DNA of 57,048 nt, from NCBI GenBank assembly GCA_036278635.1, contig DASUKQ010000094.1, forward strand, positions 1-57,048, given 5' to 3'. Below the pieces are notes generated by a model that saw only the letters and a program-made list of their open reading frames with translations, was not told where the DNA came from and did not search any database. The position numbers and the translations under genes were made by a program. How positions within the stretch are numbered: position 1 is the first letter of the stretch; the number at the start of each line of letters is the position of its first letter. Below are positions 1-9,160 of this stretch, in pieces. This DNA comes from 66-474 sp036278635 (GTDB lineage: Bacteria > Pseudomonadota > Gammaproteobacteria > Xanthomonadales > Rhodanobacteraceae).

Positions 1-1
1 C

Positions 2-1957
2 AACGTGTGGGTTGCGCAAGCGCCGGCGTTCAAGCCGCGCGAGGTCACCCGGTTCATCAGGGACGACGGCCGGGAAATCACCCAGCTCACTTTTTCGCCG
101 GACGGCCATCAACTGGTGTTCGTGCGCGGCGGCGACCACGACGCCAACTGGCCGGAAAAACTTCCACCGGATCCGTCATCCAGTCCCGTCGAGCCGAAGG
201 TGACGCTGTGGGCAGTCGACCTGCAATCCGGCGAATCGCGCGCGCTGACCGAAGGTGATGCGCCCGCAATCTCATCGACCGGGCAGTTGGCTTACGTCAA
301 GGACCATCAGGTCTGGACAATACCCCTTGCGGCGAACAGCAAGGACAAGGCCAAACGATTGTTCTTCGATCGCGGCAAGGATGGTGACCTGCAATGGTCG
401 CCCGATGGCAAGAAACTCGCGTTCGTCTCCGATCGCGACGACCACGCCTTCATCGGTATCTACACCGACGACGACACACCGCTTGCCTACATGGCGCCAT
501 CGACCGGCATCGACGAGTCGCCACGCTGGTCGCCCGATGGCGCGCACATTGCGTTTACCCGCCGCCACGGCAACGGCGGGCCGCCCCGTCCCATCCTGAA
601 ACAGATGCCGGAACCGTGGTCGATCATGGTCGCCGACCCGAGCAGCAGCCAGGCACGAGTGGCATGGCAAAGCCCGAACACGCTGGTGGGTTCCTACCCC
701 GAAACCGCGGGCGGCGCCAACCTGCACTGGGCCGACGGCGGTGCGCGGCTCGTGTTCCTCGCGGATCTGGACGGCTGGCCGCACCTGTATTCGATCGCCG
801 CGAGCGGCGGCACGCCCCTGCTGCTGACACCCGGCAAGTTCATGGTCGAGGACGTGGTGTTGTCGCGCGACGGACGCTCGTTGATCTACAGCGCCAATAC
901 CGGCACGACCAGGGACGACATCGACCGCCGCCACTTGTTCGAAGTCCCGGTGACCCGCGCGCAGCCGGTTGCGCTGACTTCGGGAACGAACCTGCAGTGG
1001 TCACCGACAATCGCAGGCGCAAACACGATCGCCTACATCGACGCCGGCGCGCAACGACCGCCGCTGGTTGCCGTGATGAACAGCAACGGCGGCGGCCAGC
1101 GGATGCTGCAACCCGGATTGGTACCGACGAATTTCCCGACCGCGCAGTTGGTGATCCCGCAAGCCGTCACCTTCACCGCAGCCGACGGCACTCTGATCCA
1201 CGGGCAGCTGTTCCGCAGCAAGGATGCCGGCGCCCGCCAGCCCGGCATGATCTTCGTGCACGGCGGACCGCCGCGGCAGATGCTGCTCGGTTGGCATTAC
1301 ATGGATTACTACAGCAACAGCTACGCGGTGAACCAGTACCTCGCCACGCATGGGTTCACAGTGCTGTCGGTCAACTACCGGCTCGGCATCGGCCACGGCC
1401 ACGCGTTCCACAACCCCCCGGACTGGGGCCCGACGGGCGCATCCGAATATCAGGACGTGGTCGCGGGTGCGAAATACCTGCAACGCGTGCCGGGCGTGGA
1501 CGGATCGCGTATCGGCATCTGGGGCGGTTCCTACGGCGGTTATCTCACCGCGTTGGCGCTGGCGCGCAACTCCGACATCTTCAAGGCCGGCGTGGACATG
1601 CACGGCCTGCACGACTGGTCGCGCGCAATCGGCTGGTGGTACGACCAGAATCCGAACGCGCGTTATGAACAAGGCGACTTGAAGCAGGCACTGAAAGTCG
1701 CGTGGGAATCCTCGCCCGACGCATCCATCGCCACATGGAAATCGCCGGTACTGCTGATCCAGGGCGACGACGACCGCAACGTACATTTCATGCAAATGGA
1801 AGACGTGGTGCCGCGCCTGCGCGTACACCACGTTCCCTTCGAGGAAATGGTGATTCCCAACGAAATCCACGGCTTCCTGCGCCATGCCTCATGGATGAAA
1901 GCCGACACCGCGACCGTGGATTTCCTTGAACGCAAACTCGGCAACGCAGAGCACTGA
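2..1957 (+). CDS. S9 family prolyl oligopeptidase-like peptidase, 5'-truncated by window edge
   Basis: Serine peptidase of the S9 (acylaminoacyl-peptidase/DPP-IV-like) clan. The frame is open to the left edge, so the true start and probably a signal peptide lie outside; the GTG at 5 is only the first possible start here. The first two thirds form a beta-propeller with PD40-type repeats (LTFSPDGHQL, LQWSPDGKKL, PRWSPDGAHI). The C-terminal alpha/beta hydrolase domain carries the nucleophile in GGSYGGY (Ser about residue 509 counted from 5), an acid in QGDDDRN (Asp about 588-590) and His in EIHGF (about 622). An oxyanion-type HGGPP precedes it. Expected to cleave short peptides in the periplasm. 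A weak terminator-like hairpin follows. Family assignment is firm, substrate unknown. Confidence 0.93.
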   Translation, partial: NVWVAQAPAFKPREVTRFIRDDGREITQLTFSPDGHQLVFVRGGDHDANWPEKLPPDPSSSPVEPKVTLWAVDLQSGESRALTEGDAPAISSTGQLAYVKDHQVWTIPLAANSKDKAKRLFFDRGKDGDLQWSPDGKKLAFVSDRDDHAFIGIYTDDDTPLAYMAPSTGIDESPRWSPDGAHIAFTRRHGNGGPPRPILKQMPEPWSIMVADPSSSQARVAWQSPNTLVGSYPETAGGANLHWADGGARLVFLADLDGWPHLYSIAASGGTPLLLTPGKFMVEDVVLSRDGRSLIYSANTGTTRDDIDRRHLFEVPVTRAQPVALTSGTNLQWSPTIAGANTIAYIDAGAQRPPLVAVMNSNGGGQRMLQPGLVPTNFPTAQLVIPQAVTFTAADGTLIHGQLFRSKDAGARQPGMIFVHGGPPRQMLLGWHYMDYYSNSYAVNQYLATHGFTVLSVNYRLGIGHGHAFHNPPDWGPTGASEYQDVVAGAKYLQRVPGVDGSRIGIWGGSYGGYLTALALARNSDIFKAGVDMHGLHDWSRAIGWWYDQNPNARYEQGDLKQALKVAWESSPDASIATWKSPVLLIQGDDDRNVHFMQMEDVVPRLRVHHVPFEEMVIPNEIHGFLRHASWMKADTATVDFLERKLGNAEH

Positions 1958-2004
1958 GCGGCGTCCGCGGAACGATCCGCCGTCCCGCTGTCATGGGCCT
2001 GCGC

Positions 2005-2030
2005 AACCCGAGGCGACGGGCCTGTTTTTT
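2005..2030 (+). terminator. possible terminator of the S9 peptidase gene
   Basis: A short CCCG/CGGG stem with a six-base loop is followed by CCTG and six T residues, about 50 bp after the peptidase stop. The stem is only four pairs, so intrinsic termination is plausible but weak. Confidence 0.35.
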
Positions 2031-2035
2031 GCTCG

Positions 2036-2056
2036 TCATCCCCGCGAAAGCGGGAC
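2036..2056. repeat. TCATCCCCGCGAAAGCGGG palindromic repeat
   Basis: Perfect 5-bp stem (CCCGC/GCGGG) around GAAA. Related copies of the form TCCCGGCGAAAGCCGGGA occur at 31702-31722 and, with a different loop, at 25224-25250. This is a dispersed extragenic palindrome in this genome. Confidence 0.6.
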
Positions 2057-2163
2057 TGCGCGGGCAGGATGCCGAAGCGAACATCGGCGAAGCCGATGGC
2101 CCGAAGGGCGCGCCGCAGGAGCGGCGCGTAATCCAGTGTCTTTCGCGGTAATGGAAACGACGC

Positions 2164-2997
2164 ATGCAAGAAGAAATGCCGGGCGAATCGATCGACCTTG
2201 ATGCCTATCTCGAACGCATCGCCGTCCGAACCCTCGTCGCGCCCGACCTGCAAACCCTGCGCACCATCATCACCGCGCATGTCGCCACGATTCCGTTCGA
2301 GAACATCGACCCATTCCTGGGCGTCCCGGTCGCGCTGGATCCCGGGTCGGTGCAACGCAAACTGGTACAAAGCGGCCGAGGCGGCTATTGCTTCGAACAG
2401 AACCGCTTGCTGAGCGACGCCCTGCGCGCGATCGGCTTCAAGGTCACCGATCTGGCCGCGCGCGTGTTGTGGGGACAACCCGAAGACGCGACCACCGCGC
2501 GCACCCACATGCTGCTGCGCGTCGATCTGAAAGACCAAACCTGGCTGGCGGACGTCGGTTTCGGCGGACAGACCCCCACAGGCCCGCTGGAACTGGTGTC
2601 GGGAATCGAACAATCCACGCCGCACGAACCCTTCCGATTGATCCGCCGCGACGACAGCGACTGGCGCATGCAAGCGCAAATCGATGGCACGTGGATGACA
2701 CTGTACCGGTTCGACCTGCAGCCGCAATTCCCGGCCGATTACCGCGTCAGCAACTACTGGACGTCCACCAACCCCGATTCGCACTTCGTCACGGGCGTCA
2801 GCGCCGCCCGCGCGCCGGCCGGCCGCAGGCTCACACTCCGCAACCGCCAGTTCGCCGAGCACACCGCCGGCGGCGCCACTACAAAGCGAACCCTCGCCAC
2901 CACCGCCGAAATCAGTGCGGTGCTGCAAGACGAGTTCCTGATCCGCCTGCCCGACGATCCAAAACTCGGCGAAATGCTCGACCGCTTGCCGGAATGA
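2164..2997 (+). CDS. nat: arylamine N-acetyltransferase
   Basis: Transfers acetyl (or other acyl) groups from CoA to arylamines and related substrates; cytosolic. The 277-residue length fits the family. The catalytic triad is visible: Cys76 in GRGGYCFEQN, His115 in ARTHML and Asp130 in LADVGFGG. ATIPFENID near residue 45 is the usual NAT start-of-domain motif. The ATG at 2164 follows GGAAAC, a poor Shine-Dalgarno; an internal ATG five codons on is an alternative. The gene is convergent with the YHYH gene, whose stop lies only 30 bp away, leaving no room for a separate terminator. Confidence 0.93.
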   Translation: MQEEMPGESIDLDAYLERIAVRTLVAPDLQTLRTIITAHVATIPFENIDPFLGVPVALDPGSVQRKLVQSGRGGYCFEQNRLLSDALRAIGFKVTDLAARVLWGQPEDATTARTHMLLRVDLKDQTWLADVGFGGQTPTGPLELVSGIEQSTPHEPFRLIRRDDSDWRMQAQIDGTWMTLYRFDLQPQFPADYRVSNYWTSTNPDSHFVTGVSAARAPAGRRLTLRNRQFAEHTAGGATTKRTLATTAEISAVLQDEFLIRLPDDPKLGEMLDRLPE

Positions 2998-3027
2998 CGG
3001 CAGCCGGACCCAGTCTGAAGGCCCGCT

Positions 3028-3987
3028 TCAACCGGCTGGGCGGTGGTGAGGTGCTCCGCCAGGAACACGCATCCCGGCGTGGGCTCCTCGGCCTCTTCCC
3101 CTGCTGGGCAAGAGTTCCTCGCGCACGTCCTGCAGTACGTCCTGGACCAGCTGTCCCTTGAAGCAGCCGAGGGTGTAGGGATACTCCCGCGTAAGGCGGT
3201 AGGCGTACCGGTAGGTTCGCCCGTCGACCGTCACGTGTTCGGCGCGCCCGTGGCAGGCATCCAGATCGGCATTGGTGATCCAACGGCCGTCCGCGTCCTT
3301 CTCCCCCATGATGGGAAACCCGTCCAGCGCCCAGCCCACGAGCTTGTTGCTGTTCACCCCGGGTATGCACGGCGAACCGTTGTGGTAGTGGTATTGCGAG
3401 TTCGACTGGGGATGCCCGTCGCACAGATCCTGGATCTCGTGTGCGGCAGCGTCTCGTCCGGCCGCATCCAGCGCGCTGTAAAAAGCCACGCCCGTGACGG
3501 CAAAGCCGATCATGCCCATGGGCAGGCAATGCGGTTCGTCCGCGAAGCGCGGCGTGGCGGGAATCTCGAAATCGAGCTGCTGCGCGGCGATCCGGTTCGG
3601 GTTGGTGTCGTATCGATACGCCGGATCGTCAGGGGTGATCGGGAAGCTACCGGTCGGCTGCCCGACGGGCAGCCCGTTGCCCTCGAAGAGGAGTTGATCC
3701 GCACGAGGCGTCAGGGTGTAGGCGGCAGTCGGCCAAAGGACCCGGCCCGCGACATGCGGCTTCTCGGCGGGATTCCACGTGTCGCCGTGGAACCAGGGGC
3801 CGTCGTGACGTGCGGCATTCCGGCGGAACGTCGCGCGACACGCAAAGACGTTGCCCACCTCCGGGTGATCGGTCACGTGGCCATCGCCCAGGGGCAGGTC
3901 ATGCGCGGACCCCGCCATCGGCAAGGAGAACGCGAGCACTGCCGCCCACGCCACGATTCGATTCGACAGTACCGGCCATGCGATCAT
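3028..3987 (-). CDS. secreted YHYH domain protein
   Basis: Exported protein of about 319 residues containing the YHYH motif (QYHYHNGSPC), a calcium-protein-like family of undefined biochemical role. The start is set at the ATG at 3987, where the product opens with a clear signal peptide (MIAWPVLSNRIVAWAAVL, cleavage after AGSA); the longer open frame upstream is translated intergenic DNA. Other visible signatures are GWALDGFPIMG, NADLDACHGR and YAYRLTREYPYTLGC, all typical of this family. The C-terminal 30 residues are low-complexity (GRGRGAHAG, PHHRPAG). Function not inferable beyond secretion. Confidence 0.85.
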   Translation of the reverse strand: MIAWPVLSNRIVAWAAVLAFSLPMAGSAHDLPLGDGHVTDHPEVGNVFACRATFRRNAARHDGPWFHGDTWNPAEKPHVAGRVLWPTAAYTLTPRADQLLFEGNGLPVGQPTGSFPITPDDPAYRYDTNPNRIAAQQLDFEIPATPRFADEPHCLPMGMIGFAVTGVAFYSALDAAGRDAAAHEIQDLCDGHPQSNSQYHYHNGSPCIPGVNSNKLVGWALDGFPIMGEKDADGRWITNADLDACHGRAEHVTVDGRTYRYAYRLTREYPYTLGCFKGQLVQDVLQDVREELLPSRGRGRGAHAGMRVPGGAPHHRPAG

Positions 3988-4117
3988 CGAATTCCGCCAT
4001 GCCGCGCTGTTGGCGGCCCCATCGGCAGCCTTGTTCCGCGAGCACTTGTACCGTGCACCATGCTCGACGCGCGACTGAACCCGATTACTTCGATCAGACG
4101 CAGTGTTCGACGAGCGA

Positions 4118-4672
4118 TCATTGCCCGAGTGCTGCCCGGCGCAGATATTGCTCGATTTCCCGCTGGTACCCAAGCACCCGCCCCAAAGGCGCCAGCAGCA
4201 GCGCCGCAACGTTTCGCCGTCGCGAGCGCGAACGAATGCTCGCCCGGAAGTACCTGTGCATGACGGCCGACCGCAATGGACTCGGCAAGCCGGTTTCATT
4301 GGTCTTGCCGTCATTCGCCCATCCGATCAGGACCTCGAAGAACTCCTGCATCTGGAGCGCCGGACGATACTCTTCGACCGCGTGCACGGCTTCCTCCGAA
4401 TCGTTCCTCTGAAAGTGGAGCGCGCCGGCGGGTATGACCACCCGCTCCCCGGCAGGAATCTTGTGTTCCACGCCATCGATGCTGCAGGTCAGGGTTCCCG
4501 ACAACACGTTGATGATCATTTCCTGATGCGGATGGGCGTGCTCATCCGCGATTGCGGCATGCGGCGCCATCCGGTAGCTCATTTCGAAAAGCTCCCCGCC
4601 GGTTTCGGCGGACGTTCTGGTGAACGTGATGGTCTCGCCTGTCCTCGGGTTCCGAAGCGTTCGCGCCGTCAT
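4118..4672 (-). CDS. cupin domain protein
   Basis: A 184-residue protein with a single cupin_2-type barrel. The metal-binding His cluster DEHAHPHQE (His45, His47, His49, Glu51) is followed by the glycine-containing strand VLSGTLTCSIDG and a second motif VVIPAGALHFQRN. The C-terminal 70 residues are helical and basic (RSRSRRRN). It sits about 130 bp upstream of the YHYH gene on the same strand, so co-transcription is possible. Cupins of this sort range from small sugar-binding regulators to dioxygenases, and nothing here decides the substrate. Confidence 0.85.
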   Translation of the reverse strand: MTARTLRNPRTGETITFTRTSAETGGELFEMSYRMAPHAAIADEHAHPHQEMIINVLSGTLTCSIDGVEHKIPAGERVVIPAGALHFQRNDSEEAVHAVEEYRPALQMQEFFEVLIGWANDGKTNETGLPSPLRSAVMHRYFRASIRSRSRRRNVAALLLAPLGRVLGYQREIEQYLRRAALGQ

Positions 4673-5172
4673 CTGGCTTTACCCATCAGCATCGTCGCCG
4701 AGAGTTCTCAAGTGCGCATCTCGCGTAGCGCTCACGCCGGAATGAATAGTGGAGACCAGAGCCCGGGATCGTTCTGCCTGACGATGCGGAATGATCCAAA
4801 AGCTGGCCTGTCCTGGATCTGCTCCACGTCGGCTGACAGGTCTCCAAAAGCGGCTGCCGCCCAACTACAAGCTGGTTTGAAGACGGGGTACAACCACGCC
4901 GCCTGCCCCGATCGTCGGCCCCACATTTTGGCGGCAGGCGCTACAAGAATCATTGGTTTGCGACGCCAGTGCCGCCTGAATTGCCCGACTGATCTTGCGG
5001 GTTTCCCCGGTGGCGTCAGCGACCCTGGCGCGATACTCCTACTTTGCCGACATTTCGGCAAGCGCCGCTGTTCTGGCTGCTTGCTACGCCACTCCACAAT
5101 GTGCCCCTGAAGCGCAGCGAATGAACCCGGCCGTCAACGCGTTCTACATGGATTCCAAATTGTCGGCTGGCA
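4673..5172. other. 500-bp region without a convincing gene
   Basis: Open frames exist on both strands (for example minus 4732-5097), but they show low-complexity composition, no recognisable motif and no good ribosome-binding site. No tRNA, terminator or clear repeat was found. It may hold regulatory DNA of the cupin/YHYH genes or a decayed gene. Confidence 0.5.
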
Positions 5173-7947
5173 TCAGGGCTTGGCTGACGACACTTTCGGG
5201 TCCGCCGGCATCGGCGTCGCGGGAAGTTCCTTGCGGAACATTGCGATTTCCTCCTCCGCCACGCCGGCCGCCTGCATGGCGGCGATGGCATCGCGAAGTC
5301 GTGCGTCCGCCCCCGGCTTGTGCAGACGCAATTCGATGCGCGCCTGCATTGCCTTCAAGACAACGGCACGATCCGGGTCGGAGGTGGTCGCCTGATAGGC
5401 CACCGGATCCACCTCGGCGATCATCGCCAGTGCCTGCTCGTTGCGTCCGAGGTCGGCCAGGGCATTGGCGAGTGCGACACGCGCGGCCTGGGTCACCGGA
5501 CTTTTCTCGCCGCTCACCTTCGCGAGTCCGGCTTCCGCTTGCTGCAAGTGCGGCAATGCGGCCTTCAGGTCGCCCAAGTTGTATTCGTTGGATCCGAGAT
5601 TCAACAACTCGACCAGAGCGTACTGGCTGTCCGGGCCCCAGCGCTTGACCGCGCGTTGATAGACGTCGCGTTGCAAGGTCAGCGCCTTGGCATCGTCGCC
5701 CGTCAAGGAATACAGATAACTCAACGTGCTCAACGCGCTGATCGCGCCCTGGCTGTCCTGCCCCTGCGAGGTTTCGTATTCCTGCAGCGATTGTTGCGTG
5801 ACCGGAATCGCCTCCGCGTACTTGCCCTGCCCGCGCAACGCGTCGCCGAGGCGCGAATGTGCGGTGGCGATCGCCGCCAGCCCAATGCGCTCCTGCGTAT
5901 AGGGCGCGCCCGAAAGGATTTTCCGCGCGACCGATTCGGCCTCTTTCGGCTTGCCCATCCGCAAATCGCAACCGGCGATCGCCAGCAGCAGGTGCATGGA
6001 CAGCATCACGTCGTCAGGATGCAACTGTCGTTGCAACCGCTCGGCGACCGTGTAGGCAGCCAGCGCCGGCTCGACGTTCATCTGCTGGTACAGCACGTCA
6101 CCGCGTGCAAGGTTCGCGCGCAAGGCGATTTCCGAAACCGCATTGCGGCGGGCGGCCGCCGATGCGTCGGCGCGATCGAGCAGCGCATGGGCATCGTCGA
6201 ACTTCGACAGGTGCGCCAGTATCGGCGCAAGTTCGTACTGCGCCAGCACGGTACGCTGATCGCTCGTGCCCAGAGTGCGCTGCAACCAATCCGCTGCGGC
6301 TTGCAGTTGCACTCCCGCCTTGGAAAACGCGCCGGTGCTGCGGTACGCGCGGCCCAGTGTCTGATGGAGATCGGCCAGGACCAGCGGCTCGCCGGCGAAG
6401 CGGCCGTCGTCGAGGTGTTGCGCGGCGGTGTCCAGGATTTCGCGCAGGGTCGGATTGCGCTCGTACCACGCCGGCGAATTGCCGCCGACCCCGGCGCCCA
6501 GCAGATCATCGTTGAGAAACCGGTTGGTGGCGGCGGCGAGCGCGGCCTGCTGCTGCGCTTCGGTGCGCGCGGTCCGGATCTGTTTGAGCTGCCACAGGCT
6601 CACGCCCAGGCCCGCCCCCAACAGGACGATCGCCGCGATCAGCCAGGGACGCCGCGCGCGGCTGCGTTCCAGCAGGCGTTCGGCGGCCAGTGCGCGCGCA
6701 TCGGAATCGCGCAGGCGCTTGCGTTCGATCGCCCGCGCTTCGCGGCTGCGCAGGCGCTGGATCAGCGCGTCCACACTCGCGAGGCGGCGTTCCGGGTCGC
6801 CGCTGGTCGCCGCGGCGATGTCCTCGCACAGCAACTGGTCGTCGATGTCCTCGCTTTCGAAGGCTTGCTCCCAGCCGGGCGCGAGCGTGCGGTGCAGATC
6901 GCCGACCACCATCTGGAACAGCATCATGCCCAGGGCATACACGTCGCTGCGCACCGATGGCGCCTGCCCCGCCAGCACCTCGGGCGCGAGATACAGCAGC
7001 GTCACGCCGGACTGCTCCGACAACGCGCCCGTGACCGTCATGCCCAGCCGCGTGATACCCAACGAATCCAGCTTGTCGGGCTCGAGCAACCGCCCGCTGC
7101 CAAAATCCGTGACCCGCCAGCGCCAGCCGTTGCCACGCGGCGCCACCAGCACGTTGGCGGGTTTCAGATCCTTGTGCAGCACGCCGGCGCCATGCGCGGC
7201 GGAGACCGCCTCGGCGATCTCGATGAACCATGCGATACGACGTTCCCGTGAAGCGGCGGCGAAGGTCGGATTCTCCTGCGCCCAGCGCGCGAGATCCTGT
7301 CCCGCGTATTCGCATTCCAGGAAAAACGGAGGCGCATCGAAATTCCAGTCGAACAGGCGCACCCGGTCGTCGCGCTCACCCAGGCACCCCTTGAGCACGC
7401 GGTAGATCGTGACTTCGCGTTTGAGCGCGGCCAACCGTTCGCCGTCCGCCGCGAACTTGTACACGCGCGGCTCGCCGGTCTTTTCGTGGCGCGCCAGCCA
7501 CACCGCAGCATCGCCGGACGGGTCCAGACAGGCTTCGAGACGGAAGTGTTCCCGGCCCGGCACGGCTTGCCCTGCAGCCAGCTCGAAACCACCGCCGGCG
7601 CGGCGTCCGGCCACCATGCGCTCGATCGGCCCGCGCAGCCGGTAGCCGACGCGCGGCACGTTGACGATGCGCGCGGCGGCCGCTCCCAGCGCCTTGCGCA
7701 GCTTGGCCACCGCGTTGGCCAGCACATTGTCCACGGTGGGACGGCCTTCCCACACCGTATCGAACAACTCGGCGCGCGGCACCACTTCGTCCACGCGCTG
7801 AAGCAACAGCGCCAGCACCTGCAGCGGGCGCTGCTCCAGATCCACGCGCTCGCCGGCCACGCGCAGGGTCGCGCGCGCCTCGTCGAATTCGGCGCCATCG
7901 AAACGGTAGCGGTACAGCGGCCGATCGGGATGGTCCGTGCTGTCCAC
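5173..7947 (-). CDS. winged-helix / Ser-Thr kinase-like / TPR membrane protein
   Basis: A 924-residue three-module protein. Residues about 10-106 form an OmpR/CadC-type winged helix (PLQVLALLLQ, LFDTVWEGRPTVDNVLANAV, VPRVGYRLRG). Residues about 130-400 are a eukaryotic-like kinase: Lys164 in VYKFA, catalytic loop HKDLKPANV (His258, Lys259 in place of the usual Arg, Asp260, Asn265), DFG 281-283 and APE 321-323. The glycine-rich loop is degenerate. One membrane helix (434-452) is followed by a periplasmic TPR region of some 450 residues. The start codon is GTG. DNA-binding and kinase ends would be cytoplasmic, so it may couple an outside signal to transcription or phosphorylation. It is divergent from the 8.2-12.8 kb cluster, its most obvious candidate target. 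Confidence 0.88.
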   Translation of the reverse strand: MDSTDHPDRPLYRYRFDGAEFDEARATLRVAGERVDLEQRPLQVLALLLQRVDEVVPRAELFDTVWEGRPTVDNVLANAVAKLRKALGAAAARIVNVPRVGYRLRGPIERMVAGRRAGGGFELAAGQAVPGREHFRLEACLDPSGDAAVWLARHEKTGEPRVYKFAADGERLAALKREVTIYRVLKGCLGERDDRVRLFDWNFDAPPFFLECEYAGQDLARWAQENPTFAAASRERRIAWFIEIAEAVSAAHGAGVLHKDLKPANVLVAPRGNGWRWRVTDFGSGRLLEPDKLDSLGITRLGMTVTGALSEQSGVTLLYLAPEVLAGQAPSVRSDVYALGMMLFQMVVGDLHRTLAPGWEQAFESEDIDDQLLCEDIAAATSGDPERRLASVDALIQRLRSREARAIERKRLRDSDARALAAERLLERSRARRPWLIAAIVLLGAGLGVSLWQLKQIRTARTEAQQQAALAAATNRFLNDDLLGAGVGGNSPAWYERNPTLREILDTAAQHLDDGRFAGEPLVLADLHQTLGRAYRSTGAFSKAGVQLQAAADWLQRTLGTSDQRTVLAQYELAPILAHLSKFDDAHALLDRADASAAARRNAVSEIALRANLARGDVLYQQMNVEPALAAYTVAERLQRQLHPDDVMLSMHLLLAIAGCDLRMGKPKEAESVARKILSGAPYTQERIGLAAIATAHSRLGDALRGQGKYAEAIPVTQQSLQEYETSQGQDSQGAISALSTLSYLYSLTGDDAKALTLQRDVYQRAVKRWGPDSQYALVELLNLGSNEYNLGDLKAALPHLQQAEAGLAKVSGEKSPVTQAARVALANALADLGRNEQALAMIAEVDPVAYQATTSDPDRAVVLKAMQARIELRLHKPGADARLRDAIAAMQAAGVAEEEIAMFRKELPATPMPADPKVSSAKP

Positions 7948-8162
7948 CTTCCCCTACCCCGTTTTTGCGCGGTCTGGCGATTGTGCACCAACCACGCACC
8001 CGTCGCACGTGGCTCCCGCAGTGTCAAAGGGCCGCCGTTAGCGATCCGTTAGACGGCCGTGACGACTTTTCCGGTACGCGGGCGCCCAATCGCACCACGG
8101 CCATCCATTGGCCCCTGCCGCAACCGGAGACCTTTTCGCGATGACCCGAGGGATGACCGGAC
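7948..8162. promoter_or_regulatory. divergent intergenic region between kinase and secreted-protein cluster
   Basis: The 215 bp separate the outward-facing kinase gene and the first gene of the secreted cluster, so both promoters must lie here if they are transcribed from this gap. I see no strong sigma70 boxes. The kinase carries its own DNA-binding domain, which makes this a candidate operator region; that link is inference. Confidence 0.35.
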
Positions 8163-8465
8163 ATGATCGGTGCATGGCTGATGCTGTTGTGCGTGGCCGC
8201 CGTTTTGTTCCTGATCACGGAGAGTTGGCGGGCCTGGGCGTGGCATCACCGCGGCGTGGGCGCGCGCAAGGCGCTCGCCGAACATGCGCGGATCCGGCGC
8301 GAGCAACCGGACACCGCCGAAGCACGCCTGCCCGAAGCCGAGTTCATCCGCTACTACGTGGGTTTGCGTCCGGGTATCGCCCGCTACGTGATTGCCGCAC
8401 TGCTGCTGGCGCTGATCGGCCTGCCGGCGTCGTGCGCGCTGATGACGGGCTGGCCGTGGAATTGA
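8163..8465 (+). CDS. small membrane protein of unknown function
   Basis: A 100-residue protein with a membrane helix at about 3-21 (MLLCVAAVLFLIT) and another at about 77-97 (YVIAALLLALIGLPASCAL). Between them lies a charged segment rich in Arg, Glu and Ala. First gene of a run of seven co-directed small genes. No recognised domain. The next gene starts 28 bp downstream. Confidence 0.6.
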   Translation: MIGAWLMLLCVAAVLFLITESWRAWAWHHRGVGARKALAEHARIRREQPDTAEARLPEAEFIRYYVGLRPGIARYVIAALLLALIGLPASCALMTGWPWN

Positions 8466-8493
8466 ACGCGTTTTTTCACGGGAGGATCGCGAC

Positions 8494-9144
8494 ATGACCG
8501 CACGCCACCACCACGCATGGCTGCACGTTGCACTGCTGGCGCTCGCCGCGGGCCTCGCAAGTGGCAGCGCGCAGGCGTTGACGATCGAGAACCTGAAGGG
8601 CCAAGGCCTCGAGGACATTTACGGAACCTACGCGCCACGGGGAGACTGCACTCGCGAGCCGCGGATCAGCATGGACGATTCGGGCTTCACCTTCCGCGTC
8701 GCCGGCCGTGACGTCCACAGCGGCAACATCGAATTTGCCGTCAGCTACGGGGGACCCGACTACCAGGGCATCAGCCGCTGGTTCTTCCCGTTCCCGGTCA
8801 GCGACGACGACTTCGGACGTGTGCTGATGACGGTCAATCCCGACGAGAAGCGGGGCACGCTCGCGTTCGAGTCGAATCTCGGTCCCGGCCAGTCGATGTC
8901 GCCACTGCAGGCGGCGCTGGTCCGCGGCTCGCCCTACGCGAAGTGCGGCGGTGGTGCGACAGCAACCGCCGGCACGACGGCGCTGCACGCGAACGCAGCG
9001 TCGCCCGCGGGTCCGCGCCGGATCTATTTCGACAAGGACGCGGTCAAGCCAACCCCCGCCCAGACCAACGCGATCCGGCGCGCGACGGCGAACGATCTCA
9101 AGGGACCTGTTCACCCGGACCAGCCGCTCTATTCGGGCTACTGA
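8494..9144 (+). CDS. secreted protein of unknown function
   Basis: A 216-residue protein with a signal peptide (LHVALLALAAGLASGSAQA) and a GGGAGG Shine-Dalgarno 8 bp before ATG. The mature part has two cysteines (in RGDCTREP and YAKCGGG) that could pair, with a compact domain between them. A C-terminal tail (about residue 150 onward) is Ala-rich and probably disordered. No catalytic motif recognised. It lies between two other small exported proteins of the cluster. Confidence 0.65.
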   Translation: MTARHHHAWLHVALLALAAGLASGSAQALTIENLKGQGLEDIYGTYAPRGDCTREPRISMDDSGFTFRVAGRDVHSGNIEFAVSYGGPDYQGISRWFFPFPVSDDDFGRVLMTVNPDEKRGTLAFESNLGPGQSMSPLQAALVRGSPYAKCGGGATATAGTTALHANAASPAGPRRIYFDKDAVKPTPAQTNAIRRATANDLKGPVHPDQPLYSGY

Positions 9145-9160
9145 CACCGGAGCCACCGAC

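Noticed and set aside
4732..5097. 121-codon minus-strand gene
   Set aside because: No family signature and poor start context.
5320..7251. 643-codon plus-strand open frame
   Set aside because: Antisense to the kinase gene; composition is Arg/Gln/His-rich without domains, an effect of high GC third positions.
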